From Cognatishimia sp. WU-CL00825 (lineage in GTDB: Bacteria > Pseudomonadota > Alphaproteobacteria > Rhodobacterales > Rhodobacteraceae): DNA of 64,000 nucleotides. The stretch is taken from assembly GCF_040364665.1 (NCBI RefSeq), contig NZ_BAABWX010000001.1:930001-994000 (forward strand), given 5' to 3'. A program made the translations under genes and the position numbers. Position 1 is the stretch's first letter, and every line of letters starts with the position of its first letter. The notes under the pieces are model-generated. The model was not told where the DNA came from and searched no databases. It worked only from the letters and a program-made list of their open reading frames with translations. Below, piece by piece: positions 28,594 through 37,848 of this stretch.

Positions 28594-30408
28594 CTACGAC
28601 TCGGCGCGTTCTTCCAGTGCCATCCACTCTTCTTCCGCATCCGACAGGGCTGTATGGCGCTCTACCAGGGCCTCTGTGGCTTTCTGAAACTTCACGGGTT
28701 CCTTGGTAAACAACTCAGGATCCGCCATGAACTCTTCGAGTTTCGCAATTTCCGCGTTCAAACGATCCATTTCAGCAGGCAGCGCTTCCAGGCGCTTCTG
28801 TTCTGAAAAACTCAGGCCAGACTCTTGGGTTACTGGCGCCTTTTCAACTTTGCCAGACCCCTTCTTGGACTTTGTTTTTAAAGGATTTTCATCTTCATCA
28901 GGTCTGCGTTGGGCGCGATAGTCGCTCCAACCGCCAGCATAAACGATGGCTTGCCCGTCGCCTTCCATTGCAATTGTTGTGGTTGCCACACGGTCCAGAA
29001 AGTCGCGGTCGTGGCTGACCAACAAAACCGTGCCGTCATAGTCGTCCAGCAATTCCTGCAACAGATCCAGTGTTTCCACATCCAGATCATTGGTCGGTTC
29101 GTCCAAGACCAGCAGATTGCTTTCACGCGCCATCAATTTTGCCAGCAAAAGCCGGGCTTTCTCTCCGCCTGACAGCGACCGAACCGGTGCCCTGGCTTGA
29201 CGTTCGTCAAACAAAAATTCTTTAAGGTAACCAACGACATGCTTGGGATTCCCACGCACCATAACTTGGTCGGCTTTGCCCGAAACCCGCATCTCGGGAT
29301 CGCCGGTCAACGAATCCCAAAGTGTCATATCTGGGTCTAATTGCGCGCGACTTTGGTCAAAAATTGCAGGCAACAGATTTGTACCAAGTGTCACAGAGCC
29401 CGAATCAGGCGCTTCTTGACCCATCAACATTTTGATCAAGGTGGTTTTTCCCACCCCATTTGGCCCCACAAAAGCAATGCGGTCGCCGCGTTGGATCAAA
29501 ATATCCAGATTTTCGACGATGGTTTTATCACCATAGGCCTTTTGTATGCCTTTGACTTCAATAACTTTTCTTCCAGATTTTGGACCTGACTGAAAATCCA
29601 TCGCCGCGCTGCCTTGGCGCTTGATCATCGAGGCACGGTTGTCGCGTAATTCCCCAAGCGCTCTAACCCGGCCCTGGTTGCGTTTGCGCCGCGCGCTGAT
29701 GCCCTCAACCGCCCATCTTGCCTCGGCCTTGATCTTGCGATCCAGCTTGTGCCGTTGCATATCCTCTTCGTCCCAAACCTTATCCCGCCAGGCTTCAAAA
29801 TCGCCAAAACCCTTTTCTTGACGACGCACCATTCCCCTGTCAATCCAAAGGGTTGCGCGGGTAAGCTCACGTAGGAAAGCCCGGTCGTGACTGATCAAAA
29901 CAAAGCCCGCGCGGGTGGATTTCAACTCGGACTCCAACCAGGCTATCGCCTCGATATCCAGGTGGTTGGTTGGTTCGTCCAGTAACATCAGTTCCGGGGC
30001 CTCGGCCATCAGTTTCGCCAAAGCTGCCCGCCGCCGCTCTCCACCCGAGGCCGTCTCTACGGACCGTGCCGGATCGAACTTCAGGCCTTCGCCGGCTCGT
30101 TCAACTTTGTACATTTCGCCAGCATCCAAGCCAGAGGACGCAAAGTCTCCTAGCGTTGAAAACCCTTTCATTTCAGGCTCTTGCTCCATATACCCGACGC
30201 TTGTACCGGGGGGAACAACGATGCTGCCTCGGTCGGCTTCCACCAGGCCAGCCATGACTTTCATCAACGTGGATTTGCCAGACCCATTGCGCCCAACAAG
30301 CGCAACGCGATCGCTGGGTTGAACAACCAGATCCAGATTATCGAACACGGGATCACCACCGAAAGTCAGCGAAATCCCGGACATTTGTAAAAGAGGTATA
30401 CGTGCCAT
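28594..30408 (-). CDS. ABC-F family ATPase (Uup-like)
   Basis: A 604-residue protein with two ABC cassettes and no membrane segment. Cassette 1: Walker A GRNGSGKST (39-47), SGGERRR, Walker B LMLLDEPTNHLD. Cassette 2: GPNGVGKTT, LSGGEKARLL, LLVLDEPTNDLD. Between them is the basic, helical linker typical of ABC-F proteins, and at the C-terminus an acidic/basic coiled coil resembling Uup. Such proteins act on ribosomes or, for Uup, on branched DNA and ribosome assembly. A transport role is unlikely. Confidence 0.92.
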   Translation of the reverse strand: MARIPLLQMSGISLTFGGDPVFDNLDLVVQPSDRVALVGRNGSGKSTLMKVMAGLVEADRGSIVVPPGTSVGYMEQEPEMKGFSTLGDFASSGLDAGEMYKVERAGEGLKFDPARSVETASGGERRRAALAKLMAEAPELMLLDEPTNHLDIEAIAWLESELKSTRAGFVLISHDRAFLRELTRATLWIDRGMVRRQEKGFGDFEAWRDKVWDEEDMQRHKLDRKIKAEARWAVEGISARRKRNQGRVRALGELRDNRASMIKRQGSAAMDFQSGPKSGRKVIEVKGIQKAYGDKTIVENLDILIQRGDRIAFVGPNGVGKTTLIKMLMGQEAPDSGSVTLGTNLLPAIFDQSRAQLDPDMTLWDSLTGDPEMRVSGKADQVMVRGNPKHVVGYLKEFLFDERQARAPVRSLSGGEKARLLLAKLMARESNLLVLDEPTNDLDVETLDLLQELLDDYDGTVLLVSHDRDFLDRVATTTIAMEGDGQAIVYAGGWSDYRAQRRPDEDENPLKTKSKKGSGKVEKAPVTQESGLSFSEQKRLEALPAEMDRLNAEIAKLEEFMADPELFTKEPVKFQKATEALVERHTALSDAEEEWMALEERAES

Positions 30409-30457
30409 AGCGACCAGCTAACGAGCGACGCTGCCTGCGTCAACCAATCGGTGTGCC

Positions 30458-31195
30458 TTAGGCTGTCATCGCCCGCAGTAGCCGTTTGCGCGCTGGCGAA
30501 ATTTTCTTTATTTCCAAGCCTGTAAACACATGTAACGTGTTCAAATCTTCGTCAACAACCGCGTGGTCGCTGACCCATCCCCCCATCAAAAGATAGCTGC
30601 GCAGCAAAGGGGGCATGCGTGATTGCGCACGTGCAAGATCTGGTTTTCGGCGCAATCTAGCTGCAAATTGAAACACTTTTGGCGATTTCACCCGGGGCAA
30701 CCAGCGTTTGGGTGCCAAATGCCTGTCGCGCAACATGGCAAAGGCATCACCGTACTGGCCGGCATCCGTGCCTTTGAACGACGAACATCCAAATAACATT
30801 TCTACATTGTTTTCATCAACATAGCGCGTCATGGCTGCCCAGGCGACTCGCAAAATGTCAGGGTCTTTCCAGGCCGGGTCTATGCAGAATCGCCCCATTT
30901 CGACCATCGCGCCCGCAAAAGACTGCAAGGCGCTCAATTCATAAAATTGTGCGGAATAGCTGCGTGCTATTTCGTTCCCGTCCGCCAAAGGCAACATCCG
31001 AAAGCAGCAAACCAAAGTGCCAGATTTGCGATCTTCAACCAAGATATGCGCGCAAGCCGGGTCAAAAGCATCACGGTCAAGCCCATCAATCTCAGCTGTG
31101 TGAAATGACTTGAACCGCAGTTTTTGAGCGGCGACAATATCGTCTTGGCTACTGGCAACCCGTGCTACATAGCGTCCTTTTTTCAGGCCAATCAT
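30458..31195 (-). CDS. olsB: L-ornithine N-alpha-acyltransferase
   Basis: OlsB transfers a 3-hydroxyacyl group from acyl carrier protein to ornithine, the first step to ornithine lipids, membrane lipids common in Rhodobacteraceae. The 245-residue protein has the GNAT-like hemolysin-family pattern: YVARVASSQDDIVAAQKLRF, ACAHILVEDRKSGTLVCCFRML, SYSAQFYELSAL, VEMGRFCIDPAWKD and MLFGCSSFKGTD. Start choice is uncertain: ATG 31195 sits three bases after a run of Gs, and an in-frame ATG at 31207 is equally possible. The partner OlsA is not in the window. Confidence 0.87.
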   Translation of the reverse strand: MIGLKKGRYVARVASSQDDIVAAQKLRFKSFHTAEIDGLDRDAFDPACAHILVEDRKSGTLVCCFRMLPLADGNEIARSYSAQFYELSALQSFAGAMVEMGRFCIDPAWKDPDILRVAWAAMTRYVDENNVEMLFGCSSFKGTDAGQYGDAFAMLRDRHLAPKRWLPRVKSPKVFQFAARLRRKPDLARAQSRMPPLLRSYLLMGGWVSDHAVVDEDLNTLHVFTGLEIKKISPARKRLLRAMTA

Positions 31196-31258
31196 CTGCC
31201 CCCCCATTGTCTGTGCATCTTCACTATAAGATGCGCATCGTGACAACAAAATGACGCT

Positions 31259-31702
31259 TTACTTCAGGGCGCTTGCAGCATCAAAGTTACCAATGTTTCC
31301 AAGCAGTTGACGGATAAACGATATGTTGTTCAATCCGTTATCGGTTATGCGACGAGACAGTTGTACCACGCGGCCATCTTCCAAACCAAAGCGTTCGATA
31401 TTTGCAACTACACCGCTTTGATCAAAGGTGACTGCCACCAGCTGTCTTTCAGTTTCCGTTGGCCGGAAAGGGCCAAACGTGCGCACACGGCTGCGTACAT
31501 AATACAGACCGCTTTCATTTAATACGCCGCCCGCCGTTGGCGCGCCAACTGTTTCGATCACGCTGTCACGAGTATCGATGCCGACAATCACATTTGCCAG
31601 ATCTTCATCATTTGGAACATAGCCGTGATTGCGATATTCTGCTGCACAGGCTGCTGCAAACAAGCAGAGTGCCAAAGCCGTCGCCCTGATCGGATTCTTC
31701 AT
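31259..31702 (-). CDS. bamE: Outer-membrane assembly lipoprotein BamE
   Basis: BamE (SmpA/OmlA) is a small lipoprotein of the BAM complex that inserts beta-barrels in the outer membrane. The 147-residue protein has a lipoprotein signal with C19 in CLFAAACAAEYRNHGY, then the BamE fold: VIVGIDTRDSVIETVGAPT, LYYVRSRVRTFGPFRPTETERQLVAVTFDQSGVV. The start at 31702 follows AGGGACAT at normal spacing. It is divergent from the yceD gene, a conserved alphaproteobacterial order. Confidence 0.9.
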   Translation of the reverse strand: MKNPIRATALALCLFAAACAAEYRNHGYVPNDEDLANVIVGIDTRDSVIETVGAPTAGGVLNESGLYYVRSRVRTFGPFRPTETERQLVAVTFDQSGVVANIERFGLEDGRVVQLSRRITDNGLNNISFIRQLLGNIGNFDAASALK

Positions 31703-31797
31703 TGGTATGTCCCTGCCCTCTTGCTTTGGCACGCTTTGCCTCTTAACGGCTTACAAAATCAATGGCATCTGTTCAAGAATGGAAGGCAAATTGCATC

Positions 31798-32352
31798 ATG
31801 AGCGGCAAACATAATTCAAAAACTCTGTATCGGGTCGCAGATCTTTCACAGAATCAGACAAATACATTTCTGCTAGAGCCCAAAGGGGACGCACTTTTAT
31901 CTCTGGCCAAGCAAATGGGCATCCTGGGTATTAAAAAATTGCGGTTTGAAGGCGAACTAAAGGCCTATGGCAAACGCGATTGGCAGGTGCTTGGCAAACT
32001 TGGGGCCACAGTTTCTCAGGCCTGCGTGGTCAGCCTCGAGCCGGTTTCGAGTCGTATCGACACCGATGTAAATCGGCAGTTTGTCGCCAATTACCAAGAG
32101 CCCAGCGAAGAAGAATACGAGCTGACCGTTGAGGAAAATATCGAACCTTTGCCCAAAGAAATCGATATCGCGGAAATCATGGCCGAAAGTCTTTCGTTGG
32201 CGCTGCCACAATACCCCCGCGCAAAAAATGCCGAATTAACCACTTCGGCCTATACAGAGCCGGGAAAAAAGGCCATGAGTGACGAAGATGCACGGCCGTT
32301 TGCGGGATTGGCAAGTTTACGAAATAAGCTTGATGGTTCGTCTGAAAAATAG
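31798..32352 (+). CDS. DUF177 / YceD family protein
   Basis: A 184-residue protein of the YceD (DUF177) family, which is nearly always encoded just before rpmF and is implicated in 23S rRNA accumulation and large-subunit assembly. Family segments are YRVADLSQN, the central GELKAYGKRDWQVLGKLGATVSQACVVSLEPV and the acidic EEEYELTVEENIEPLPKEIDIAEIMAESLSLALPQYPR. The start at 31798 is preceded by GGAAGG eleven bases away; ATG 31762 would add 12 residues. Confidence 0.87.
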   Translation: MSGKHNSKTLYRVADLSQNQTNTFLLEPKGDALLSLAKQMGILGIKKLRFEGELKAYGKRDWQVLGKLGATVSQACVVSLEPVSSRIDTDVNRQFVANYQEPSEEEYELTVEENIEPLPKEIDIAEIMAESLSLALPQYPRAKNAELTTSAYTEPGKKAMSDEDARPFAGLASLRNKLDGSSEK

Positions 32353-32362
32353 GACTTGCGTA

Positions 32363-32388
32363 GCGCGAAATTCTGTCTATTTTCGCGC
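32363..32388. other. Hairpin between yceD and rpmF
   Basis: An 8-bp stem GCGCGAAA/TTTCGCGC encloses a ten-base loop eleven bases after the yceD stop. No T run follows, so it may be an attenuator or processing site and not a full terminator; rpmF begins 101 bases further on. Confidence 0.4.
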
Positions 32389-32489
32389 GCTCATTGGAAT
32401 TTAGCGTTGGACTTGGCCGCACGGAAAGCGTAAAGCCTCAAAACGCTCTGGAAATCGGGCTTTTGCCCCCATAAATCGAAGGTTGCGAC

Positions 32490-32696
32490 ATGGCTGTCCA
32501 GCAGAACAAAGTATCGAAATCGCGCCGCAACAATCGCCGCGCACATGACGCGCTGGTTGCCGCGAACCCAAATGAATGCGCCAACTGTGGCGAGCTAAAG
32601 CGCCCGCATCACGTATGCGCCTCTTGCGGCCACTATGACGACCGTGAAGTCGTTGCGATGGCAGACGACGTCGATCTGGACGAAGACGCAGCATAA
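32490..32696 (+). CDS. rpmF: 50S ribosomal protein L32
   Basis: The 68-residue L32 starts [22 protein letters not shown], an rRNA-binding basic stretch, and carries a four-cysteine zinc ribbon (CANC and CASC), so this is the zinc-binding form. An acidic C-terminal tail ([10 protein letters not shown]) is typical of alphaproteobacteria. It is followed after 20 bases by plsX, the classical rpmF-plsX-fabH linkage of ribosome and lipid synthesis. Confidence 0.97.
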   Translation: MAVQQNKVSKSRRNNRRAHDALVAANPNECANCGELKRPHHVCASCGHYDDREVVAMADDVDLDEDAA

Positions 32697-32716
32697 AACG
32701 GTCGGGAAGCGCCCAA

Positions 32717-33814
32717 ATGACCGTTTTGAATGACATTCAAACACCGGGTGCTGGGCGCACCACTATTTCCGTTGACGCCATGGGTGGCGACCGAGGGCCG
32801 GCAGCAGTTGTTGCCGGCATTTCGCGTTCCGCAAAGAAACACCCCAATATCGGGTTTATTCTGCATGGCCCGCAAGACACGCTTTCCAAGCTTGTCGCCA
32901 AGAAAAAGAATTTGGCCGGTCGCGTAGAGATCCGCGACGCCAAAACCGTTGTCTCGATGGATGACAAACCCAGTCAGGTCATGCGCAGCAGCAAGTCCAC
33001 CAGCATGTGGTCAGCACTCGAATCGGTGCGCAACGGCGAGGCTGACGTTTGTGTCAGCTGTGGCAACACTGGTGCCCTTATGATGCTGTCAGTCGTTAGA
33101 TTGCGCAAATTGCCAGGGGTCAATCGACCAGCCATTGCGATTCTTTGGCCATCGCGCAGCGCGCAGGGCTTTAATATCATGCTGGATGTAGGCGCCGACA
33201 TTCGCGCCGATGAACATGACCTGATGCAATATGCGCTCATGGGGGCCTCTTATGCCCGCAACGGCATGGGTCTTAGTCGGCCACGTATCGGCTTGCTGAA
33301 TGTTGGCACCGAAGAACACAAAGGCCGTGCCGAGCTCAAAGCCGCGCACGAGCTTATTTCCAAAAACGCCGAGGCCGCAAATTTCGAGTTCGCGGGTTTT
33401 GTCGAAGGTGGCGATATCCCTGGGGATACGGCCGATGTTATTGTGACCGACGGTTTTACGGGCAATATCGCTTTGAAAACCGGTGAAGGCACCGCCAGCC
33501 TGATTGGCCAACGCCTACGAGAAGCGTTCAAGTTCTCGCCCCTCTCGCGCTTGGCCGCAGTGCTGGCCTATACTTCTTTGCAGCGGTTGAACAAACGTAT
33601 TGATCCGCGTCGCATGAACGGTGGTGTGTTTTTGGGCCTGAATGGCACCGTGGTAAAATCGCATGGCAGCTCTGATGCAACAGGTGTTGCGGCGGCGGTC
33701 AAATTGGCGGTGAAATTGTCTCAATCCGGTTTTTCGGAAAAACTGGCAGCTCGGGTTGCATCCGCTGTGCAAGTGCAGCAAGATGTTCAAACCGCTGGGG
33801 ACAAGAACGGATAA
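32717..33814 (+). CDS. plsX: Phosphate acyltransferase PlsX
   Basis: PlsX converts acyl-ACP to acyl-phosphate, the acyl donor for PlsY in phosphatidic acid synthesis. The 365-residue protein carries SVDAMGGDRGP near residue 15, VSCGNTGALMM, RPAIAILWPS, the central MLDVGADIRADEHDLMQYALMG, LLNVGTEEHKG and VTDGFTGNIALKTGEG, all PlsX blocks. It acts at the inner face of the cytoplasmic membrane. fabH begins five bases after its stop. Confidence 0.96.
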   Translation: MTVLNDIQTPGAGRTTISVDAMGGDRGPAAVVAGISRSAKKHPNIGFILHGPQDTLSKLVAKKKNLAGRVEIRDAKTVVSMDDKPSQVMRSSKSTSMWSALESVRNGEADVCVSCGNTGALMMLSVVRLRKLPGVNRPAIAILWPSRSAQGFNIMLDVGADIRADEHDLMQYALMGASYARNGMGLSRPRIGLLNVGTEEHKGRAELKAAHELISKNAEAANFEFAGFVEGGDIPGDTADVIVTDGFTGNIALKTGEGTASLIGQRLREAFKFSPLSRLAAVLAYTSLQRLNKRIDPRRMNGGVFLGLNGTVVKSHGSSDATGVAAAVKLAVKLSQSGFSEKLAARVASAVQVQQDVQTAGDKNG

Positions 33815-33819
33815 TTTAT

Positions 33820-34791
33820 ATGACACTACGCGCCGTCATCAAGGGCGTGGGACATTACCTTCCAGAGCGTATCGTTCCCAACTCAGAATTTGAAAAATCC
33901 TTGGAAACCAGTGACGAATGGATCAAATCTCGTTCGGGGATTGAACGGCGACATTTTGCAGCCAAGGGCGAAACCACTTCGATGCTTGCGACTCATGCTG
34001 CAAAGGCGGCCCTGGCGAATGCAGGTCTTGATGCGGATGACATCGACGCTATTATCGTTGCGACCTCTACTGCAGATCTGACCTTTCCGTCATCAGCCAC
34101 TATGGTACAGGCCCAACTGGGCATGACCAAAGGTTTTGCCTTTGATGTACAGGCGGTATGCGCAGGATTTGTTTATGCGCTTGCAAATGCCAATGCGCTG
34201 ATTGTGTCAGGCCAAGCTAAACGCGCGCTTGTGATTGGTGCCGAAACTTTTTCTCGAATCATGGATTGGACAGACCGCAGCACCTGCGTGCTGTTTGGTG
34301 ACGGCGCTGGTGCGTTGGTACTGGAGGCTGAAAACGGCACGGGTGATAAATCAGACAGAGGCATTTTGGCCACTGATCTGAATTCCGACGGGCGCTTCAA
34401 AGACATCTTATATGTGGATGGAGGCGTTTCCAGCCAAACAACTGGCCACCTGCGCATGCAGGGCAAAGAAGTATTTCGCCATGCGGTTGAAAAGCTTGCT
34501 TCAACGGCCAACCTCTCGATGGAACGCGCTGGCGTGTCCAATGACGAGGTGGATTGGGTTGTGCCGCATCAGGCCAACATTCGTATCATCAAAGGCACGG
34601 CCAAAAAGATGGGCATCCCAATGGACCGGGTTGTTGTGACCGTCCAAGATCATGGCAATACCTCTGCGGCCTCCATTCCGTTGGCGCTTTCTGTGGGTAA
34701 CGCCCAAGGCAAAATCAAACCTGGCGACTTGGTTGTTACAGAGGCAATTGGCGGTGGTTTGGCCTGGGGATCGGTCGTTTTACGCTGGTAA
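33820..34791 (+). CDS. fabH: Beta-ketoacyl-ACP synthase III
   Basis: FabH condenses acetyl-CoA with malonyl-ACP to start fatty-acid synthesis. The 323-residue protein has the full catalytic triad: C114 in VQAVCAGFVYA, H250 in VPHQANIRII and N280 in HGNTSAAS. It also has the N-terminal MTLRAVIKGVGHYLPERIVPN and the C-terminal GGGLAWGSVVLRW seen in the family. It is coupled to plsX. Confidence 0.97.
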   Translation: MTLRAVIKGVGHYLPERIVPNSEFEKSLETSDEWIKSRSGIERRHFAAKGETTSMLATHAAKAALANAGLDADDIDAIIVATSTADLTFPSSATMVQAQLGMTKGFAFDVQAVCAGFVYALANANALIVSGQAKRALVIGAETFSRIMDWTDRSTCVLFGDGAGALVLEAENGTGDKSDRGILATDLNSDGRFKDILYVDGGVSSQTTGHLRMQGKEVFRHAVEKLASTANLSMERAGVSNDEVDWVVPHQANIRIIKGTAKKMGIPMDRVVVTVQDHGNTSAASIPLALSVGNAQGKIKPGDLVVTEAIGGGLAWGSVVLRW

Positions 34792-34846
34792 GTGTCAAAT
34801 CGGCGACAAGATCCAAGGGTAAACCCTTGATTCTAGGCCATTGATG

Positions 34847-34876
34847 TTGACACGTAAAATTCCCTTCCCCTATTGT
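34847..34876 (+). promoter_or_regulatory. Sigma-70 type promoter of ihfA
   Basis: A consensus -35 TTGACA (34847-34852) and a -10 TATTGT (34871-34876) are 18 bases apart, 25 bases before the ihfA start. A small hairpin CAAGGG-TAAA-CCCTTG (34814-34829) lies between it and fabH. Confidence 0.65.
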
Positions 34877-34901
34877 TGCTTAAACAAAACCGGGGGATGT
34901 T

Positions 34902-35204
34902 ATGACTGAGAAAACGTTAACGAGGATGGACCTAAGCGAAGCTGTTTTCCGTGAGGTCGGTTTGTCCCGTAATGATTCAGCACAATTGGTCGAAACAGTT
35001 CTGTCACATATGTCGGATGCACTGGTGCGTGGCGAGCAGGTCAAAATCTCTTCTTTTGGTACATTCAGCGTTCGCGACAAAGCCGCGCGCGTGGGCCGTA
35101 ACCCAAAGACTGGGCAAGAAGTTCCAATCAATCCACGCCGTGTTCTCACCTTCCGTCCGTCGCATCTGATGAAAGATCGCGTCGCAGACGGCAACAAGTC
35201 GTAG
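34902..35204 (+). CDS. ihfA: Integration host factor subunit alpha
   Basis: A 100-residue HU/IHF-family protein. The IHF alpha pattern is clear: [25 protein letters not shown], the beta-arm region [30 protein letters not shown] with the intercalating proline in NPKTG, and a C-terminal helix [10 protein letters not shown]. With IHF beta (encoded elsewhere) it bends DNA at specific sites in replication, recombination and transcription. It has its own promoter and is followed by the MerR gene after 15 bases. Confidence 0.96.
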   Translation: MTEKTLTRMDLSEAVFREVGLSRNDSAQLVETVLSHMSDALVRGEQVKISSFGTFSVRDKAARVGRNPKTGQEVPINPRRVLTFRPSHLMKDRVADGNKS

Positions 35205-35219
35205 AACGGGGCAAATTCA

Positions 35220-35975
35220 ATGGCCAAATCTAAAGAGGCTTTTCGCACAATCAGCGAGGTCGCAGATTGGCTAGAAACCCAACCGCATGTTCTTCGGTTT
35301 TGGGAAAGCAAGTTCACTCAGGTGCGCCCAGTAAAACGCGCAGGCGGTCGGCGGTATTATCGCCCGGCAGATATGCGGCTGATTGGCGGCATTAAAAAGC
35401 TGCTGCATGACGACGGCATGACTATCAAAGGCGTGCAAAAATTGTTGCGTGAGCAAGGGATCAAAGAGATCAGCGCCCTATCGCGACCCCTTACCGCTAA
35501 ACCTGGTGAGATCTTGGATCTGAGCGCCACCGAGATGCCCGAAGAAACAACCACACCAGATGACGTTACTATCAAGGTTTCTGAAACCGTTGCGGAGGCG
35601 GATAGCGCCGATATTCACCAAGCTGCACCGGTTGCCAGCGCTGACACCAAAATAGCCGAACCCGATTTGCCAGAACCAGAACTGGATGCTGCTGAAACAA
35701 AAGACCCAGCACAAGACTCCATGGAAATCCAAGCGCCTCTTGTTGACCCGATTGCACGCCCAACTGCGCCATCCGCAATGTCAAAGCCCGCCCCAAGAGC
35801 GGTGCCAAGAAAGCCAATGGCCGATGACATATCCGGATGGGAAACCCGCCGTAAAGTGCTGGCAAGCCTTGTAAAAATCGATCACATACCCGATGAAAAC
35901 CGCTCAGGTATTGCCCACGCAATTTCGCAACTAAAGTCGCTTCAGGCCCGTCTAGACGATGCGCGCGTGAAGTGA
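35220..35975 (+). CDS. MerR-family regulator with long acidic tail
   Basis: A 251-residue protein. Residues about 8-78 form a MerR-type winged helix ([61 protein letters not shown]). The rest is a disordered Pro/Glu/Asp-rich linker and a C-terminal helical segment. It does not have the usual MerR ligand or metal domain. Its fixed place after ihfA in alphaproteobacteria is known, but target and effector are not. Confidence 0.88.
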   Translation: MAKSKEAFRTISEVADWLETQPHVLRFWESKFTQVRPVKRAGGRRYYRPADMRLIGGIKKLLHDDGMTIKGVQKLLREQGIKEISALSRPLTAKPGEILDLSATEMPEETTTPDDVTIKVSETVAEADSADIHQAAPVASADTKIAEPDLPEPELDAAETKDPAQDSMEIQAPLVDPIARPTAPSAMSKPAPRAVPRKPMADDISGWETRRKVLASLVKIDHIPDENRSGIAHAISQLKSLQARLDDARVK

Positions 35976-36036
35976 CCATATAATGAAAATTTGGTCTTGC
36001 TCCTACGTGACAATGCGTTATGAACAGCGACACCGT

Positions 36037-36113
36037 CGGGCTATAGCGCAGCCTGGTAGCGCGTCCGTCTGGGGGACGGAAGGTCGCAGGTTCGAGTCCT
36101 GCTAGCCCGACCA
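36037..36113 (+). tRNA. tRNA-Pro (anticodon GGG)
   Basis: 77 bases including an encoded CCA. The acceptor stem CGGGCTA/TAGCCCG is perfect. The anticodon stem TCCGT/ACGGA encloses CTGGGGG, so the anticodon is GGG and reads CCC and CCU. The T-arm GCAGG-TTCGAGT-CCTGC is canonical. It stands alone and is followed by a hairpin. Confidence 0.97.
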
Positions 36114-36116
36114 CAA

Positions 36117-36150
36117 AAAACGCCTGGGCGAGCAATCGCTCGGGCGTTTT
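36117..36150 (+). terminator. Terminator after tRNA-Pro
   Basis: An AAAACGCC/GGCGTTTT outer stem encloses an inner GCGAG/CGCTC stem with a CAAT loop, and a T-rich tail follows (TTTTGTTTATTTT). It can work in both directions. Confidence 0.8.
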
Positions 36151-36170
36151 GTTTATTTTGGGGGAACTAA

Positions 36171-37250
36171 ATGACTGGTGTATTGCCGAGCCAAACCATT
36201 GAAAAAATGTTGATCAATGGTGAAATCAAACCAGACATCCCCACCGTAGAAGGTCAAGTTCAACCCGCAAGCCTTGATCTGCGTCTAGGCACGGTTGCTT
36301 ACCGGGTGCGTGCGTCTTTTCTGGCTGGTGATGGCAATAGTGTCGCGGCTCGATTGACAGATTTTGAAATGCACCGGATCGATCTCAAGGACGGCGCCGT
36401 GCTGGAAAAAGGCTGCGTTTATGTTGTGCCTTTGATGGAGCATCTAAACCTGCCATTTGATGTAAATGCTGTTGCTAATGCCAAAAGCTCGACCGGTCGC
36501 CTTGACCTTTTAACCCGTACCATCACCGATGGTGGTGTCGAATTTGACCGCATTCCTTCTGGCTACAAAGGCCCGCTTTATGCGGAAATCTGCCCCCGGT
36601 CCTTTTCTGTGCTGGTACGTCCCGGCATGCGGCTCAACCAAATCCGGTTTCGGCATGGACAAAGCATTCTAAGTGATCAGGAACTGCTGACTCTGCATTC
36701 AGAGACCCCGCTTGTGGACGGCCCTGCAGTTATCGACGACGGCTTGGGTTTCTCGGTTGATCTGCACCCAGAAGATGGCAATCTGGTTGGCTATCGGGCC
36801 AAGCCACATACTGGCGTCATCGACCTTGACCAGCTCAACTACTACGACCCTTCTGAATATTGGGAAGAAGTGCGCAGCAACAACGGTCAGATTATCCTGG
36901 ATCCGGGCGCTTTCTATATTCTTGTCAGCCGCGAAGCTGTGCATATTCCGCCAGAATTTGCCGCGGAAATGGCCCCTTATCTCGCCATGGTCGGAGAGTT
37001 CCGTGTGCATTATGCGGGCTTTTTTGACCCTGGATTCGGCCATGCCGCCGCAGGCGGTTTGGGATCGCGCGGTGTGCTTGAGGTGCGCTGTCACGAGGCT
37101 CCCTTTGTGTTAGAGCACGGACAGGTTGTCGGGCGTTTGGTCTATGAGCAAATGGCAGAGGTGCCACAACAATTATATGGTGCCGGTATTTCCTCCAACT
37201 ACCAAGGCCAAGGCCTAAAGCTTTCCAAGCATTTCAAAATGACCTCGTGA
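36171..37250 (+). CDS. dcd: 2'-deoxycytidine 5'-triphosphate deaminase, long form
   Basis: A 359-residue protein of the alphaproteobacterial long DCD family, roughly twice the usual 190-residue Dcd, suggesting a duplicated dUTPase-like fold. It deaminates dCTP to dUTP, feeding dTTP synthesis. Visible blocks are QVQPASLDLRLGTVAYRVR, NAKSSTGRLDLLTRTITDGG, the second-strand region YKGPLYAEICPRSFSVLVRPGMRLNQIRF, and a C-terminal copy with HYAGFFDPGFGH and LVYEQMAEVPQQLYG. It ends with no gap to the convergent Lrp-type gene. Confidence 0.9.
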   Translation: MTGVLPSQTIEKMLINGEIKPDIPTVEGQVQPASLDLRLGTVAYRVRASFLAGDGNSVAARLTDFEMHRIDLKDGAVLEKGCVYVVPLMEHLNLPFDVNAVANAKSSTGRLDLLTRTITDGGVEFDRIPSGYKGPLYAEICPRSFSVLVRPGMRLNQIRFRHGQSILSDQELLTLHSETPLVDGPAVIDDGLGFSVDLHPEDGNLVGYRAKPHTGVIDLDQLNYYDPSEYWEEVRSNNGQIILDPGAFYILVSREAVHIPPEFAAEMAPYLAMVGEFRVHYAGFFDPGFGHAAAGGLGSRGVLEVRCHEAPFVLEHGQVVGRLVYEQMAEVPQQLYGAGISSNYQGQGLKLSKHFKMTS

Positions 37251-37267
37251 TCACTTTAGGTGATCAC
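37247..37267. terminator. Hairpin at the dcd / Lrp convergent stop codons
   Basis: Two identical palindromes GTGATCAC (37247-37254 and 37260-37267) separated by TTTAG can pair as an 8-bp stem. Both stop codons lie in or at it. No T run is present, so termination strength is doubtful. Confidence 0.4.
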
Positions 37268-37781
37268 CCTCGCCCAAATGCGCGGTAACTTCCGCCTGCA
37301 CGCCGCGTTCCAGATGGGTTGAAAGCACCACATAGGTGCGGGTGCCACGCACGCCCGCAGAATCATATAAGCGCCACAAAAAGCCTTCCATCGCCTGCCC
37401 ACTTTGCATGCGCACTTTCAGAATCACCCCAGCGTCGCCGGTGACCGCATGAATTTCTTCAACCTCCGGAAACTCTGCCAGCTCAACCAGATCTTTGGTT
37501 TTGCCCCAGCCCGACGTTTCAACATGGATAAAGGCCAAAAACGGTTTGCCCACAACCGTGCCGTCCAATTGCGCTACGGTGCGTTTGATTGCGCCAGCCG
37601 CGCGCATACGTTTCACTCGCTCGTGCACCGCAGGCGCAGACAACCCCACATGTTTGGCCAATTCCGCATAACTGCCCGTCGCATCCTTGGACAACACACC
37701 TAATATCTTTCGATCCATTGCGTCCAATGGCTTATGCTGTTTGGGGTTTTGCCGAATACCATCTGTTTCTTTGTCTTGCAT
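37251..37781 (-). CDS. Lrp/AsnC-family transcriptional regulator
   Basis: A 176-residue regulator with the AsnC-type HTH (about 20-80: MDRKILGVLSKDATGSYAELAKHVGLSAPAVHERVKRM) and a C-terminal RAM/ACT-like effector domain (AFIHVETSGWG, EEIHAVTGDAGVILKVR, GTRTYVVLSTHLERG). Such proteins sense amino acids and control their uptake, export or metabolism. It is divergent from the MFS transporter gene with 67 bases between the starts, so that gene is a plausible target. A shorter start at M22 (37718) is possible. Confidence 0.9.
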   Translation of the reverse strand: MQDKETDGIRQNPKQHKPLDAMDRKILGVLSKDATGSYAELAKHVGLSAPAVHERVKRMRAAGAIKRTVAQLDGTVVGKPFLAFIHVETSGWGKTKDLVELAEFPEVEEIHAVTGDAGVILKVRMQSGQAMEGFLWRLYDSAGVRGTRTYVVLSTHLERGVQAEVTAHLGEGDHLK

Positions 37782-37848
37782 AACGTTAAATTCTTTCGAA
37801 TACCTTTCAGCCTTTGTATGAAATCATCGTATAGCGTTCAGAACATGG

